Under the pieces are notes generated by a model. It was not told the origin of the DNA and did not search any database. It was given only the letters and a program-made list of their open reading frames with translations. The position numbers and the translations under genes are program-made. From Nocardioides abyssi (GTDB lineage: Bacteria > Actinomycetota > Actinomycetes > Propionibacteriales > Nocardioidaceae), in contig NZ_JAUHJR010000007.1 of NCBI RefSeq assembly GCF_030412915.1, forward strand, positions 62,001 through 126,000: a DNA stretch of 64,000 bases, written 5' to 3'. Shown here piece after piece: positions 1 to 8,540 of the stretch (position 1 is the first letter of the stretch; every line of letters begins with the position of its first letter).

Positions 1-1
1 C

Positions 2-988
<987 letters not shown>

Positions 989-996
989 GGTCCGAC

Positions 997-1389
997 ATGG
1001 CTGAGAACCTCACGGTGTCCCTCGTCGCGGCCGACCGCACGGTCTGGTCCGGCGAGGCCACCATGGTCATCGCCCGCACGGTGGAGGGGGACGTCGGCGT
1101 GCTGCGCGGTCACGCGCCGATGCTCTCCCTGCTCACCGACGCGGTCGTGGAGATCGCAGAGGTCGGTGGTGACGTCGTCGTCGCCGCGGTCGACGGAGGG
1201 TTCCTCTCCGTCGCCGCGGACCGGGTCTCGATCCTCTCCGAGCGGGCCGTGCTCGCCGCGGAGGTCGACGTCGACCAGACCCGCGCCGAGCTCGACGAGG
1301 CCCGCGGCCTGATCGGGTCCGAGGACGAGGCGGAGCGCCGCGTGCGCCGCGCCGAGGCCCGGATCCGCGCGGTCGAGCGGGCCCGCTGA
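997..1389 (+). CDS. atpC: F1F0 ATP synthase subunit epsilon
   Basis: Epsilon subunit of the F1 central stalk, couples rotation and inhibits ATP hydrolysis. 130 aa, the short form usual for actinobacteria. The N-terminal beta-sandwich (about residues 1-85, with the GDVGVLRGHAPMLSLL signature) is followed by a C-terminal Glu/Arg-rich helical part that is shortened compared with E. coli. ATG lies 8 nt after the atpD stop; an in-frame upstream ATG at 931 would overlap atpD and is not used. Last gene of the atp operon. Confidence 0.97.
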   Translation: MAENLTVSLVAADRTVWSGEATMVIARTVEGDVGVLRGHAPMLSLLTDAVVEIAEVGGDVVVAAVDGGFLSVAADRVSILSERAVLAAEVDVDQTRAELDEARGLIGSEDEAERRVRRAEARIRAVERAR

Positions 1390-1509
1390 GGGTCGGCGTA
1401 CGCCGCCTCGCAGCTCCGCTCACACCCTGCTCCACCCAGCACGACCCGGCACCGGGCTCCCCGTCGTCGCCCGCTAGGGTGACGACACTTCCGAGGGAGA
1501 GGGGACCCG

Positions 1510-1953
1510 ATGCCGGTGTGGCAGTGGCTGCTCGACGCAGCCGGTCTGCTGCTCCTGCTCGTCCTGCTCTACGGCGTCGCCCTCATCGTGCGTCGCCGGG
1601 TGCTGTCCCGCCACGGGGGCACCTTCGAGCTCAGCCACCGCGTCCGGTCCGAGAGGGCCGGACGCGGTTGGGTTCTCGGGCTTGGCCGCTACTCCGGTGA
1701 GCGCCTGGAGTGGTTCCGGATCTTCTCGCTCTCGCCGCGGCCCAAGCGTGCCTGGCAGCGCGACGTCCTGGTCTACGACGGCCGCCGGGAGCCGGAGGCG
1801 CCCGAGCAGATGTCGCTCTACCCCGACCACCTCGTCATCTCCTGCCAGACCCGCGAGGGCGAGGTGGAGCTGGCGATGAGCCCCGCCTCGTTGACCGGCT
1901 TCCAGGCCTGGCTCGAGGCCCGACCGCCTGGCACCGACTGGACCCGTGGCTGA
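1510..1953 (+). CDS. DUF2550 family membrane protein
   Basis: Function unknown. 147 aa: one N-terminal transmembrane helix (about residues 8-28) ending in a basic RRRV stop-transfer, then a roughly 110-residue soluble domain with several conserved Trp/Arg positions. Actinobacteria commonly carry a DUF2550 gene directly after atpC, which supports the assignment. A purine-rich ribosome site (gagggagagggg, 1493-1504) precedes the ATG, and a TAGGGT hexamer at 1475-1480 may be a -10 box giving it its own promoter. The stop overlaps the GTG of the next gene. Confidence 0.85.
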   Translation: MPVWQWLLDAAGLLLLLVLLYGVALIVRRRVLSRHGGTFELSHRVRSERAGRGWVLGLGRYSGERLEWFRIFSLSPRPKRAWQRDVLVYDGRREPEAPEQMSLYPDHLVISCQTREGEVELAMSPASLTGFQAWLEARPPGTDWTRG

Positions 1954-3157
1954 CACCTCCGCCCTCCCCGCCCCCGCGCTGCTGCGCACCCGCAACGCCG
2001 TCGGCCTGACCTTCGGCCTCAACGGCTTCCTCTTCGCCACGCTGGTGGCCCGCCTGCCCGACATCCGCGGTCACCTCGACCTCGACAACGGCGCCCTCGG
2101 GCTGCTGCTGCTCGCGATCTCGTGCGGCTCGATCCTGGCGCTCCCGGCCACCGGCCGGCTGATCGGGCGCTTCGGCGCCTCCGCCGTGGTCCGCGCCGGC
2201 GTCGTCTCCTGCGCAGTCGGTCTCTCCACCGCCGGCGTCGCGGCCGGCGCGCTGGAGTCGGTCGCGGCCACCGCGGTCGCGTTCTTCGTCTACGGCATCG
2301 GCATCGGCGTCTGGGACGTCGCGATGAACGTCGAGGGCGCGGAGGTCGAGCGGCTGCTCGGGCGCACGGTGATGCCGCGCTTCCACGCCGGCTGGTCGCT
2401 GGGCTCGATCGCGGGCGCGGGCCTGGGCATCCCGTTGACCGCCCTCTCGCTGCCGATGCCCGTGCACCTGGGGGCCGCCTGCGTGGTCGCCCTGGCGGTC
2501 GTGTGGTGGGCGGCGGCCACCTTCCTGCCCGCCGCGGAGCCCGCCATCGAGCATGCCGTGAGGCCGCGCTCGGCGTGGACCGAGCCGCGCCTGCTCGCCA
2601 TCGGCCTGATGGTGCTGGCCTTCGCCGTCGCCGAGGGGTCCGCCAACGACTGGCTCGCCCTGGCGCTCATCGACGGCTACGGGGCGGAGCACTGGGTCGG
2701 CGTCGCCGGCTTCTCGCTCTTCGTCACCGCGATGACCGGCGGCCGGCTCCTCGGCCCGCTCGTGCTCGACCGCTTCGGCCGCGCGCCCGTGCTCTGGGCC
2801 AGCTGCGCCGCGGCCGGGGCCGGGATCCTGCTGACCGTCCTGGGTGGGCACCCGGTGCTCGTCGCGCTCGGCATCCTGGTGTGGGGCCTCGGGTCCGCGC
2901 TCGGCTTCCCGGTCGGCATGAGCGCCGCTGCCGACGACCCGGCCCGCGCGGCCGCACGGGTGAGCGTGGTCTCCACCGTCGGGTACGGCGCGTTCCTCGC
3001 CGGCCCGCCCCTGCTCGGCCTGCTCGGCGACCACGTCGGCACGCTCGACGCCCTGCTGGTCGTCGCGGCGCTGATGGTGCCGGCCGCCGTCGCCGTGCTG
3101 GCGGCCCGACCGCGGGTGCCAGCGGTCAGGCCGGCGGCCTCACCCGTCGACCGCTGA
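1946..3157 (+). CDS. MFS transporter
   Basis: Integral membrane permease of the major facilitator superfamily, 403 aa with about 12 hydrophobic segments. A motif-A-like loop GRLIGRFG follows the second helix, and there is a long Ala/Gly-rich second half. The GTG start overlaps the end of the DUF2550 gene by 8 nt, so the two are translationally coupled. Substrate cannot be read from sequence. The 3' end overlaps the convergent adenosyltransferase gene by 18 nt. Confidence 0.85.
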   Translation: MADTSALPAPALLRTRNAVGLTFGLNGFLFATLVARLPDIRGHLDLDNGALGLLLLAISCGSILALPATGRLIGRFGASAVVRAGVVSCAVGLSTAGVAAGALESVAATAVAFFVYGIGIGVWDVAMNVEGAEVERLLGRTVMPRFHAGWSLGSIAGAGLGIPLTALSLPMPVHLGAACVVALAVVWWAAATFLPAAEPAIEHAVRPRSAWTEPRLLAIGLMVLAFAVAEGSANDWLALALIDGYGAEHWVGVAGFSLFVTAMTGGRLLGPLVLDRFGRAPVLWASCAAAGAGILLTVLGGHPVLVALGILVWGLGSALGFPVGMSAAADDPARAAARVSVVSTVGYGAFLAGPPLLGLLGDHVGTLDALLVVAALMVPAAVAVLAARPRVPAVRPAASPVDR

Positions 3158-3736
3158 CGCCGTTCCCCGCTCGCCGCCCGGCACCCACAGCACGTCGCCC
3201 TGGTGGCGGTTGGCGTGCCGGGCGAGGATGAAGAGCAGGTCGGAGAGGCGGTTGAGGTAGGTGATCGCGAGCTTGTTCATCGACTCGCCGTGCACCTCGA
3301 AGGCCGCCCAGGCCGCCCGCTCGGCACGACGGACGACGGTGCGCGCGACGTGGAGGTGGGCCGCGCCCTCGGTGCCGCCGTTGAGGATGAAGGACCGCAG
3401 GGCGGGCAGCTCCTCGTTGTAGTGGTCGCACCAGCCCTCGAGCCGGTCGACGTAGTCCTGCTCGATGCGCAGCGGGGGGTACTCCGGGTCCGGCACGACG
3501 GGCGTGCAGAAGTCGGCGCCGACGTCGAAGAGGTCGTTCTGCACGTGGGTCAGCACCGCGACGACGTCCTCGTCCAGCCCGCCGCGGACGACCGCGAGAC
3601 CGAGCTGGGCGTTGGCCTCGTCGACGTCGGCGTAGGCGTGCAGCCGCAGGTCGTTCTTGGTCGTCAGGCTCATGTCGCCGAGACGGGTCTCGCCGCCGTC
3701 GCCGGTCCGGGTGTAGATCCGCGTCAGGTTGACCAT
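3140..3736 (-). CDS. pduO: PduO-type cob(I)alamin adenosyltransferase
   Basis: Transfers adenosyl from ATP to cob(I)alamin to make coenzyme B12, the cofactor of the mutase encoded at 4937. 198 aa, full family length. It has the N-terminal ATP-binding TRTGDGGETRLGD motif and the C-terminal RTVVRRAERAAW helix, then NRLSDLLFILAR. The ATG at 3736 begins MVNLTRIYTRTG; longer upstream frames run over the divergent gene and were rejected. AGGCTA on the plus strand (3744-3749; TAGCCT on the coding strand) sits 7 nt before the ATG, suggesting a leaderless mRNA. Mycobacteria also keep a PduO gene close to atpC. Confidence 0.93.
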   Translation of the reverse strand: MVNLTRIYTRTGDGGETRLGDMSLTTKNDLRLHAYADVDEANAQLGLAVVRGGLDEDVVAVLTHVQNDLFDVGADFCTPVVPDPEYPPLRIEQDYVDRLEGWCDHYNEELPALRSFILNGGTEGAAHLHVARTVVRRAERAAWAAFEVHGESMNKLAITYLNRLSDLLFILARHANRHQGDVLWVPGGERGTASAVDG

Positions 3737-3743
3737 GACCGCG

Positions 3744-3771
3744 AGGCTAGCGAGGGGCCCCTGGCTACCGT
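3744..3771. promoter_or_regulatory. Back-to-back leaderless promoters (pduO and 3779 gene)
   Basis: On the minus strand TAGCCT (3749-3744) lies 7 nt before the pduO ATG; on the plus strand TACCGT (3766-3771) lies 7 nt before the ATG at 3779. Both fit TANNNT -10 boxes placed so that transcription starts at the start codon. No convincing -35 boxes are visible. Confidence 0.5.
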
Positions 3772-3778
3772 CGGGCGC

Positions 3779-4384
3779 ATGGACCGCCGTGCGTACGCCG
3801 CCGTGCTGGCGCTGCCGGGGATCGCGCTCGGCGCGGTCGGCCTCCTCCACCCGCACCACCTGTCCTACGCGACCGCGGACCGGTGGTTCACCCTGCACCT
3901 GCCCGGTCTCTTCGTCTTCCCGCTGGTCGGGGTGGCGCTGGCGGCGCTCGTCGGGCGCCGGACCGACCCGGTCGCGTGGCTGGTGCGGCTGGCGGCGTAC
4001 ACCTATGCGACCTGCTACACCGCGCTCGACGTGGTCAGCGGGATCGCTGCGGGGTGGGTGACCCGTGAGCTCGGGCCGGGTGTGCCGCGGCCCGACGAGG
4101 TGCGGCTGCTCTTCCGTCTCGGCACCCCGCTCGGCGAGGTCGGGTCGTGGGCGCTGGTGGTGACGGTGGTCGTGCTCCTGGCCGACCAGCTGCGGCGCCA
4201 CGGCCTGCGGGCGGCCGGGGGAGTGCTGCTGCTCCCGGGTGCCTGGCTGGTGCACACCGACCACATCTTCGCCCCGGGCGGCGTCGCCGGGACCGTCCTC
4301 CTCGGGCTCGGCACGGCCGCGCTCGCGCTCGCCCGACCGGCCGAGAGGGTCACGCGCACCCTCCCGCCGGCCACGACTGGTTGA
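3779..4384 (+). CDS. Hypothetical multi-pass membrane protein
   Basis: Not recognised as a named family. 201 aa, with five or six hydrophobic segments: residues about 6-25, 36-58, 68-90, 115-140, 145-165 and 170-190. Conserved-looking HPHH and TWYTL-like polar spots occur between helices. The first plausible ATG follows a -10-like TACCGT by 7 nt. It is divergent from pduO with only 42 nt between start codons, so the two may share control. Confidence 0.65.
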   Translation: MDRRAYAAVLALPGIALGAVGLLHPHHLSYATADRWFTLHLPGLFVFPLVGVALAALVGRRTDPVAWLVRLAAYTYATCYTALDVVSGIAAGWVTRELGPGVPRPDEVRLLFRLGTPLGEVGSWALVVTVVVLLADQLRRHGLRAAGGVLLLPGAWLVHTDHIFAPGGVAGTVLLGLGTAALALARPAERVTRTLPPATTG

Positions 4385-4435
4385 ACACCGCACCACCGAC
4401 ACGCGGTTCTCACCCGGAAGGAGGCAACCGGATCG

Positions 4436-4460
4436 GGTTCCCCGGCGTCACTATGGGTAG
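4436..4460 (+). promoter_or_regulatory. Candidate SigB/SigF-type promoter before the STAS gene
   Basis: GGTT (4436-4439), 15 nt, then GGGTAG (4455-4460). This matches the general stress sigma factor pattern of actinobacteria (GGTT or GNNT, 14-16 nt, GGGTAY) except for the last base. It stands 65 nt before the STAS gene and would give a leader of about 58 nt. Confidence 0.4.
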
Positions 4461-4525
4461 AAGGGTGACGCAGCGCACGCTTCCGGGCTTTCTCAGGGGT
4501 CCGGGGGTCGGGAGAAGAGGGTGGA

Positions 4526-4831
4526 ATGGACATCGTGGCCGACGGACCCACGCTCGTGCTGAGCGGCGACTTCGACGTGCGGAGCACGCCGGAGGCGCGC
4601 GACGCGATCTACGACCACCTGGCGGGGCACGACGAGGTGGTCCTCGACCTCACCGAGGTCGGCGCGGTCGACCTCACCGCGCTGCGGCTGCTCGCCGTCG
4701 CGACGCTGGTCGCCACCCGCGACGGCCACCACATGGTGCTGCGCGGGTGCGGGCCGTCGGTGCGCCGGATGCTCCACCTCTCGCGGCTGCGCGCCGTGGT
4801 CGAGCTGGAGCGCGAGGTCGTCGGGGCCTGA
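4526..4831 (+). CDS. STAS-domain protein (anti-sigma factor antagonist family)
   Basis: 101 aa, a single STAS fold as in SpoIIAA/RsbV; such proteins bind and release anti-sigma kinases in partner-switching. Core pattern: beta strands around LVLSGDFDVRST and VVLDLTEVGAVDLTALRLL. The usual DSSG loop with the phosphorylated Ser is DLTA here, so the phospho-acceptor Ser is absent and only a Thr remains one position later. Purine-rich GAGGGTGG lies just before the ATG. No anti-sigma kinase or sigma gene is adjacent. Confidence 0.8.
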   Translation: MDIVADGPTLVLSGDFDVRSTPEARDAIYDHLAGHDEVVLDLTEVGAVDLTALRLLAVATLVATRDGHHMVLRGCGPSVRRMLHLSRLRAVVELEREVVGA

Positions 4832-4900
4832 CCCGGTGCCCACCCGCCGTGTCGTGCCCTGCGCGGGCGGACGTGTCGGGCATCCCACACGTGCTGCCGG

Positions 4901-4929
4901 TTACCAACCGGTATCGATCGCCCTACCCT
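4901..4929 (+). promoter_or_regulatory. ecm promoter with TTACC-N4-GGTA operator
   Basis: The inverted repeat TTACCAACCGGTA (4901-4913) is followed after 10 nt by the -10-like TACCCT (4924-4929), which is 7 nt before the ATG, so a leaderless transcript is likely. The same repeat at the same distance from -10 precedes the dehydrogenase gene at 12866, and it also precedes ccr. A repressor or activator site over the -35 region is inferred. Confidence 0.6.
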
Positions 4930-4936
4930 TCGAGCC

Positions 4937-6982
4937 ATGACCGAGAAGGATCGCCCCCAGCGTGACCGCCCCTGGGTGATGCGGACGTACGCCGGCCACT
5001 CGACCGCCGAGGCGTCCAACGCGCTCTACCGCTCGAACCTCGCGAAGGGGCAGACCGGTCTCTCGGTCGCCTTCGACCTGCCGACGCAGACCGGCTACGA
5101 CCCCGACTCCGTGATGGCCCGCGGCGAGGTCGGCAAGGTCGGCGTGCCGGTGCCGCACCTCGGTGAGATGCGCAAGCTGTTCGACTCCATCCCGCTGACG
5201 GAGATGAACACCTCGATGACCATCAACGCCACGGCCATGTGGCTGCTGGCGATGTACCAGGTCGTCGCCGAGGAGCAGGCCGGTGTGCCCGAGGGGCGGG
5301 CGACACCCGAGGAGGTCGCCGCGCTGCTGGCCGGCACCACCCAGAACGACATCATCAAGGAGTACCTCTCCCGCGGGACCTACGTCTTCCCGCCCGAGCA
5401 CTCCCTGCGGCTGATCGCCGACATGATCGCCTACACCGTCCACCAGATCCCGAAGTGGAACCCGATCAACATCTGCAGCTACCACCTGCAGGAGGCCGGC
5501 GCGACGCCGACGCAGGAGCTGGCCTACGCGCTGTGCACCGCCATCGCCGTGCTCGACCAGGTCAAGGCCTCGGGCCAGGTCTCCGAGGACGACTTCGAGA
5601 AGGTCGTCGGCCGAATCTCCTTCTTCGTCAACGCCGGCGTGCGGTTCGTCGAGGAGATGTGCAAGATGCGCGCCTTCGTCCAGCTCTGGGACGAGATCAC
5701 CCGCGAGCGCTACGGCGTGACGGATGCGAAGATGCGGCGGTTCCGCTACGGCGTGCAGGTCAACTCCCTCGGGCTGACCGAGGCGCAGCCGGAGAACAAC
5801 GTCCAGCGCATCGTGCTGGAGATGCTCGGCGTGACGCTGTCCAAGGACGCCCGTGCCCGCGCGATCCAGCTGCCTGCGTGGAACGAGGCGCTCGGCCTGC
5901 CCCGCCCGTGGGACCAGCAGTGGTCGCTGCGGCTGCAGCAGGTGCTGGCCTTCGAGTCCGACCTGCTGGAGTACGACGACATCTTCGCCGGCTCGACGGT
6001 GGTCGAGGCCAAGGTCGCCGAGCTGGTCGAGGGTGCCAAGGCCGAGATCGACCGGGTCCAGGCGATGGGCGGCGCGATCGCCGCGGTGGAGTCGGGCTAC
6101 ATGAAGCAGGAGCTGGTCTCCGCCCACGCCGCCCGCCGCGCCCGGATCGAGTCCGGTGACGAGGTCATCGTCGGCGTCAACAAGTACGAGACCACCGAGC
6201 CCTCGCCGCTGACCGCCGACCTCGACGGCGCGATCATGACCGCCGACCCGCAGGCCGAGGCCTCCGCGGTCGCGTCGGTCGAGGCGTGGAAGGCCGAGCG
6301 CGACGAGGACGAGGTCGCCCGCTCGCTCGCAGCGCTCGCCGAGGCCGCCAAGACCGACCAGAACCTCATGCTGCCCACGCTCGCCGCCGCCCGCGCGGGC
6401 GCCACCACCGGTGAGTGGGCCGGCACGCTGCGCGAGGTCTTCGGCGAGTTCCGCGCCCCGACCGGCGTCTCCGGCGCCGTCGTCGCCGCGTCCGCCGGGC
6501 AGGCCGGCGCCGAGCTGTCCGCCGTGCGCGACCGGGTCAAGGCCACCGGCGAGGAGCTCTCGGGCAACACCGGCGGCCGGCTGCGGCTACTGGTCGGCAA
6601 GCCCGGGCTCGACGGCCACAGCAACGGCGCCGAGCAGGTCGCCGTGCGGGCCCGTGACGCCGGCTTCGAGGTGATCTACCAGGGCATCCGCCTCACGCCC
6701 GAGCAGATCGTCTCCGCCGCCGTCGCCGAGGACGTCCACTGCGTCGGCCTCTCGATCCTGTCCGGCTCGCACATGGAGCTCGTCCCGGCCGTGCTGGAGG
6801 GGCTGCGCGAGGCCGGCATGTCCGACGTGCCGGTGATCGTCGGCGGGATCATCCCCGACTCCGACGGCCGCCAGCTCCTCGAGGCCGGCGTCGCCGCCGT
6901 CTACACGCCCAAGGACTTCGGCCTCACCGAGATCATGGGCGGCATCGTCGACGTCATCCGCCGGGCCAACGGCCTCGACTGA
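4937..6982 (+). CDS. meaA: Ethylmalonyl-CoA mutase, MeaA type (adenosylcobalamin-dependent)
   Basis: Rearranges (2R)-ethylmalonyl-CoA to (2S)-methylsuccinyl-CoA in the ethylmalonyl-CoA pathway. 681 aa: an N-terminal (beta/alpha)8 substrate domain (about 10-500) and a C-terminal B12-binding domain with the DxHxxG signature DGHSNG near residue 559 and the GGIIP strand. One chain carries both domains and it lacks the long N-terminal arm of methylmalonyl-CoA mutase large subunits; opening LMRTYAGHS-like sequence (MRTYAGHSTAEASNALYR) is that of Streptomyces MeaA/Ecm. Ccr, epimerase and MeaB in the same window agree. The shared operator (4901-4913) suggests co-regulation with ccr and the dehydrogenase at 12866. 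Confidence 0.9.
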   Translation: MTEKDRPQRDRPWVMRTYAGHSTAEASNALYRSNLAKGQTGLSVAFDLPTQTGYDPDSVMARGEVGKVGVPVPHLGEMRKLFDSIPLTEMNTSMTINATAMWLLAMYQVVAEEQAGVPEGRATPEEVAALLAGTTQNDIIKEYLSRGTYVFPPEHSLRLIADMIAYTVHQIPKWNPINICSYHLQEAGATPTQELAYALCTAIAVLDQVKASGQVSEDDFEKVVGRISFFVNAGVRFVEEMCKMRAFVQLWDEITRERYGVTDAKMRRFRYGVQVNSLGLTEAQPENNVQRIVLEMLGVTLSKDARARAIQLPAWNEALGLPRPWDQQWSLRLQQVLAFESDLLEYDDIFAGSTVVEAKVAELVEGAKAEIDRVQAMGGAIAAVESGYMKQELVSAHAARRARIESGDEVIVGVNKYETTEPSPLTADLDGAIMTADPQAEASAVASVEAWKAERDEDEVARSLAALAEAAKTDQNLMLPTLAAARAGATTGEWAGTLREVFGEFRAPTGVSGAVVAASAGQAGAELSAVRDRVKATGEELSGNTGGRLRLLVGKPGLDGHSNGAEQVAVRARDAGFEVIYQGIRLTPEQIVSAAVAEDVHCVGLSILSGSHMELVPAVLEGLREAGMSDVPVIVGGIIPDSDGRQLLEAGVAAVYTPKDFGLTEIMGGIVDVIRRANGLD

Positions 6983-6991
6983 GCGGCCGCC

Positions 6992-7400
6992 CGCTGGTTG
7001 AGGAGGTTGCGCTGGCAACCGTCTCGAAACCCGGTGACCGTGGTTGCGGCCCTGTGCCTCTCACGGGTTTCGACACGCTCAGGCGCTGCACGCCTTCGCG
7101 GCTCAACCAGCGGGGACCCGCTGGTTGAGGAGGTTGCGCTGGCAACCGTCTCGAAACCCGGTGACCGTGGTTGCGGCCTTGTGCCTCTCACGGGGTTTCG
7201 ACACGCTCAGGCGCTGCACGCCTTCGCGGCTCAACCAGCGGTAACCGCTGGTTGAGGAGGTTGCGCTGGCAACCGTCTCGAAACCCGGTGACCGTGGTTG
7301 CGGCCTTGTGCCTCTCACGGGGTTTCGACACGCTCAGGCGCTGCACGCCTTCGCGGCTCAACCAGCGGGTGGGCTGCACGCCTTCGCGGCTCAACCAGTG
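6992..7400. repeat. Palindromic repeat array, 127-nt period (3 copies plus a remnant)
   Basis: Fills the whole gap between two convergent genes. Three nearly identical copies begin at 6992, 7119 and 7246, exactly 127 nt apart. Each starts CGCTGGTTGAGG and ends CTCAACCAGCG, so each unit is itself a long inverted repeat with two internal hairpins (GGTTGC-GCTG-GCAACC on the left, AGGCG-CTGCA-CGCCT on the right). A truncated fourth right arm covers 7371-7400 and supplies the stop codon of the DUF72 gene. Same family as the arrays at 44.7 and 61.4 kb. Confidence 0.92.
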
Positions 7401-8212
7401 GGGGTGAGGCGGTCGAGGAGGGCCATGGCGTCGTGGGGGGCGTGGCCCTTGGCGTCGTTGTCGAAGTAGACGAAGACGTCGCGGTCCTCGGCCCAGCCGC
7501 GGCACTTCTCCGCCCAGCGGTCGAGCGCCTCGGGGGAGTAGCCGCTGGCGTAGAGCTCGACGTCGCCGTGCAGGCGGACGTAGACGTGGTCGGCGGTGAC
7601 CTGCTCGGGCATGGGGAAGCGGCGGGCGGTGTCGGCGACCACGCAGGCCACGCCGTGGCGGCGCATCAGCTCGAAGGCCTCGTCGGTGCACCAGGTCCGG
7701 CTGCGGAACTCCAGGGCGTGGCGCAGCGGCCGGTCGGCGTCGGCGACGGTGAGGGCCCGGTCCTCGGGGACCTTGTCGTCGTGGCCGGCGGCCAGCGCCG
7801 CGGCCTCGGTCGTCGTGCGCGGCAGGCGGGAGAAGAAGTCGTCGACCAGCGCTGCGTCGAAGGCGAGCCGCTCGGGCAGCTGCCACAGGAGCGGGCCGAG
7901 CTTCGGCCCCAGCGCGAGGACGCCGGAGGCGAGGAAGTTCGCGAGCGCGGTGTCCACGTCGCGCAGCCGCTTGAGGTGGGTGATGTAGCGGCCGCCCTTG
8001 ACGGAGAAGACGAAGTCGTCGGGGGTCTGGTCGCGCCACGCGGCGTACGACGTGGGGCGCTGGAGGGAGTAGAAGGAGCCGTTGACCTCGATCGAGGTGA
8101 GCCGCTCGGCGGCGTACGCGAGCTCGCGGCGCTGCACCAGCCCCGGCGGGTAGAAGTCGCCGCGCCAGCCGGCGTAGGTCCACCCCGAGATGCCGACCCG
8201 GATCCGTCCCAT
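7391..8212 (-). CDS. DUF72 family protein
   Basis: Function unknown; DUF72 proteins have a TIM-barrel-like fold. 273 aa. Typical family pattern: N-terminal GISGWTYAGWRGDFYP, the SIEVNGSFYSLQ segment, then FSVKGGRYITH and the C-terminal VYVRLHGD and YFDNDAKGHAP motifs. The ATG at 8212 gives MGRIRVGISGW; the longer frame would overlap the divergent promoter region. The last codons and TGA lie inside the repeat remnant at 7371-7400, so the present C-terminus was shaped by repeat insertion. Confidence 0.88.
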   Translation of the reverse strand: MGRIRVGISGWTYAGWRGDFYPPGLVQRRELAYAAERLTSIEVNGSFYSLQRPTSYAAWRDQTPDDFVFSVKGGRYITHLKRLRDVDTALANFLASGVLALGPKLGPLLWQLPERLAFDAALVDDFFSRLPRTTTEAAALAAGHDDKVPEDRALTVADADRPLRHALEFRSRTWCTDEAFELMRRHGVACVVADTARRFPMPEQVTADHVYVRLHGDVELYASGYSPEALDRWAEKCRGWAEDRDVFVYFDNDAKGHAPHDAMALLDRLTPTG

Positions 8213-8267
8213 GGCCCAGCGGTGCCCGGTGCGCCGACCGCCCACACCGCGAGACGTCGCCCACAAC

Positions 8268-8300
8268 GCAGGGAAGGCTCACCTAAGTCGCTGCTACAGT
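8268..8300 (+). promoter_or_regulatory. Leaderless promoter with DtxR/IdeR-like box before the ferritin operon
   Basis: The 19-mer gcagggaaggctcacctaa (8268-8286) matches 14 of 19 positions of the consensus TTAGGTTAGGCTAACCTAA, with the right half (AGGCT-ACCTAA) nearly perfect and the left half weak. TACAGT (8295-8300) then serves as -10, 6 nt before the GTG at 8307. IdeR is known to control ferritin genes in mycobacteria, which fits the downstream ferritin gene. Confidence 0.5.
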
Positions 8301-8306
8301 CGCCGC

Positions 8307-8540
8307 GTGGGCAAGAAGGACAAGAAGCGCGAGGGCAAGGAGTCGGCGGTCGCGACCGCCGAGAAGCCCCGCAAGCTCCCCAAGCGCGAGTGCTGCGAGT
8401 CCAAGACCAAGTGCGGCCGCTGCCCGCTGCGCATGCTCAAGGAGGGGACCCTCCCCGAGGGCTACACCGTCAAGAAGCGCAAGCTCGTGCGCGTCGACGG
8501 CGGCAAGGTCACCAAGAAGGACCTGAGTAGGGTCGCCTGA
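8307..8540 (+). CDS. Cys-rich basic mini-protein, coupled to ferritin
   Basis: 77 aa, not recognised as a named family. The first 30 residues are mostly Lys/Arg/Glu, followed by a cluster CCESKTKCGRCPLR with four Cys that could bind metal or a cluster, then another basic stretch. The GTG start is chosen because a -10 TACAGT lies 6 nt upstream. Its TGA overlaps the ferritin ATG by one base (TGATG), so translation is coupled and a role in iron handling is plausible, but this is inference only. Confidence 0.75.
   Translation: MGKKDKKREGKESAVATAEKPRKLPKRECCESKTKCGRCPLRMLKEGTLPEGYTVKKRKLVRVDGGKVTKKDLSRVA

Noticed and set aside
3737-4936. Cobalamin riboswitch before pduO or ecm
   Set aside because: Both genes seem leaderless and I see no B12-box in the gaps.
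4937-6982. Methylmalonyl-CoA mutase large subunit (MutB)
   Set aside because: Too short, both domains in one 681-aa chain, opening sequence and neighbours match MeaA/Ecm, and ccr is present.
6992-7400. Possible CRISPR array
   Set aside because: Units are identical throughout with no variable spacers, only three copies, and no cas genes; each unit is a long inverted repeat.
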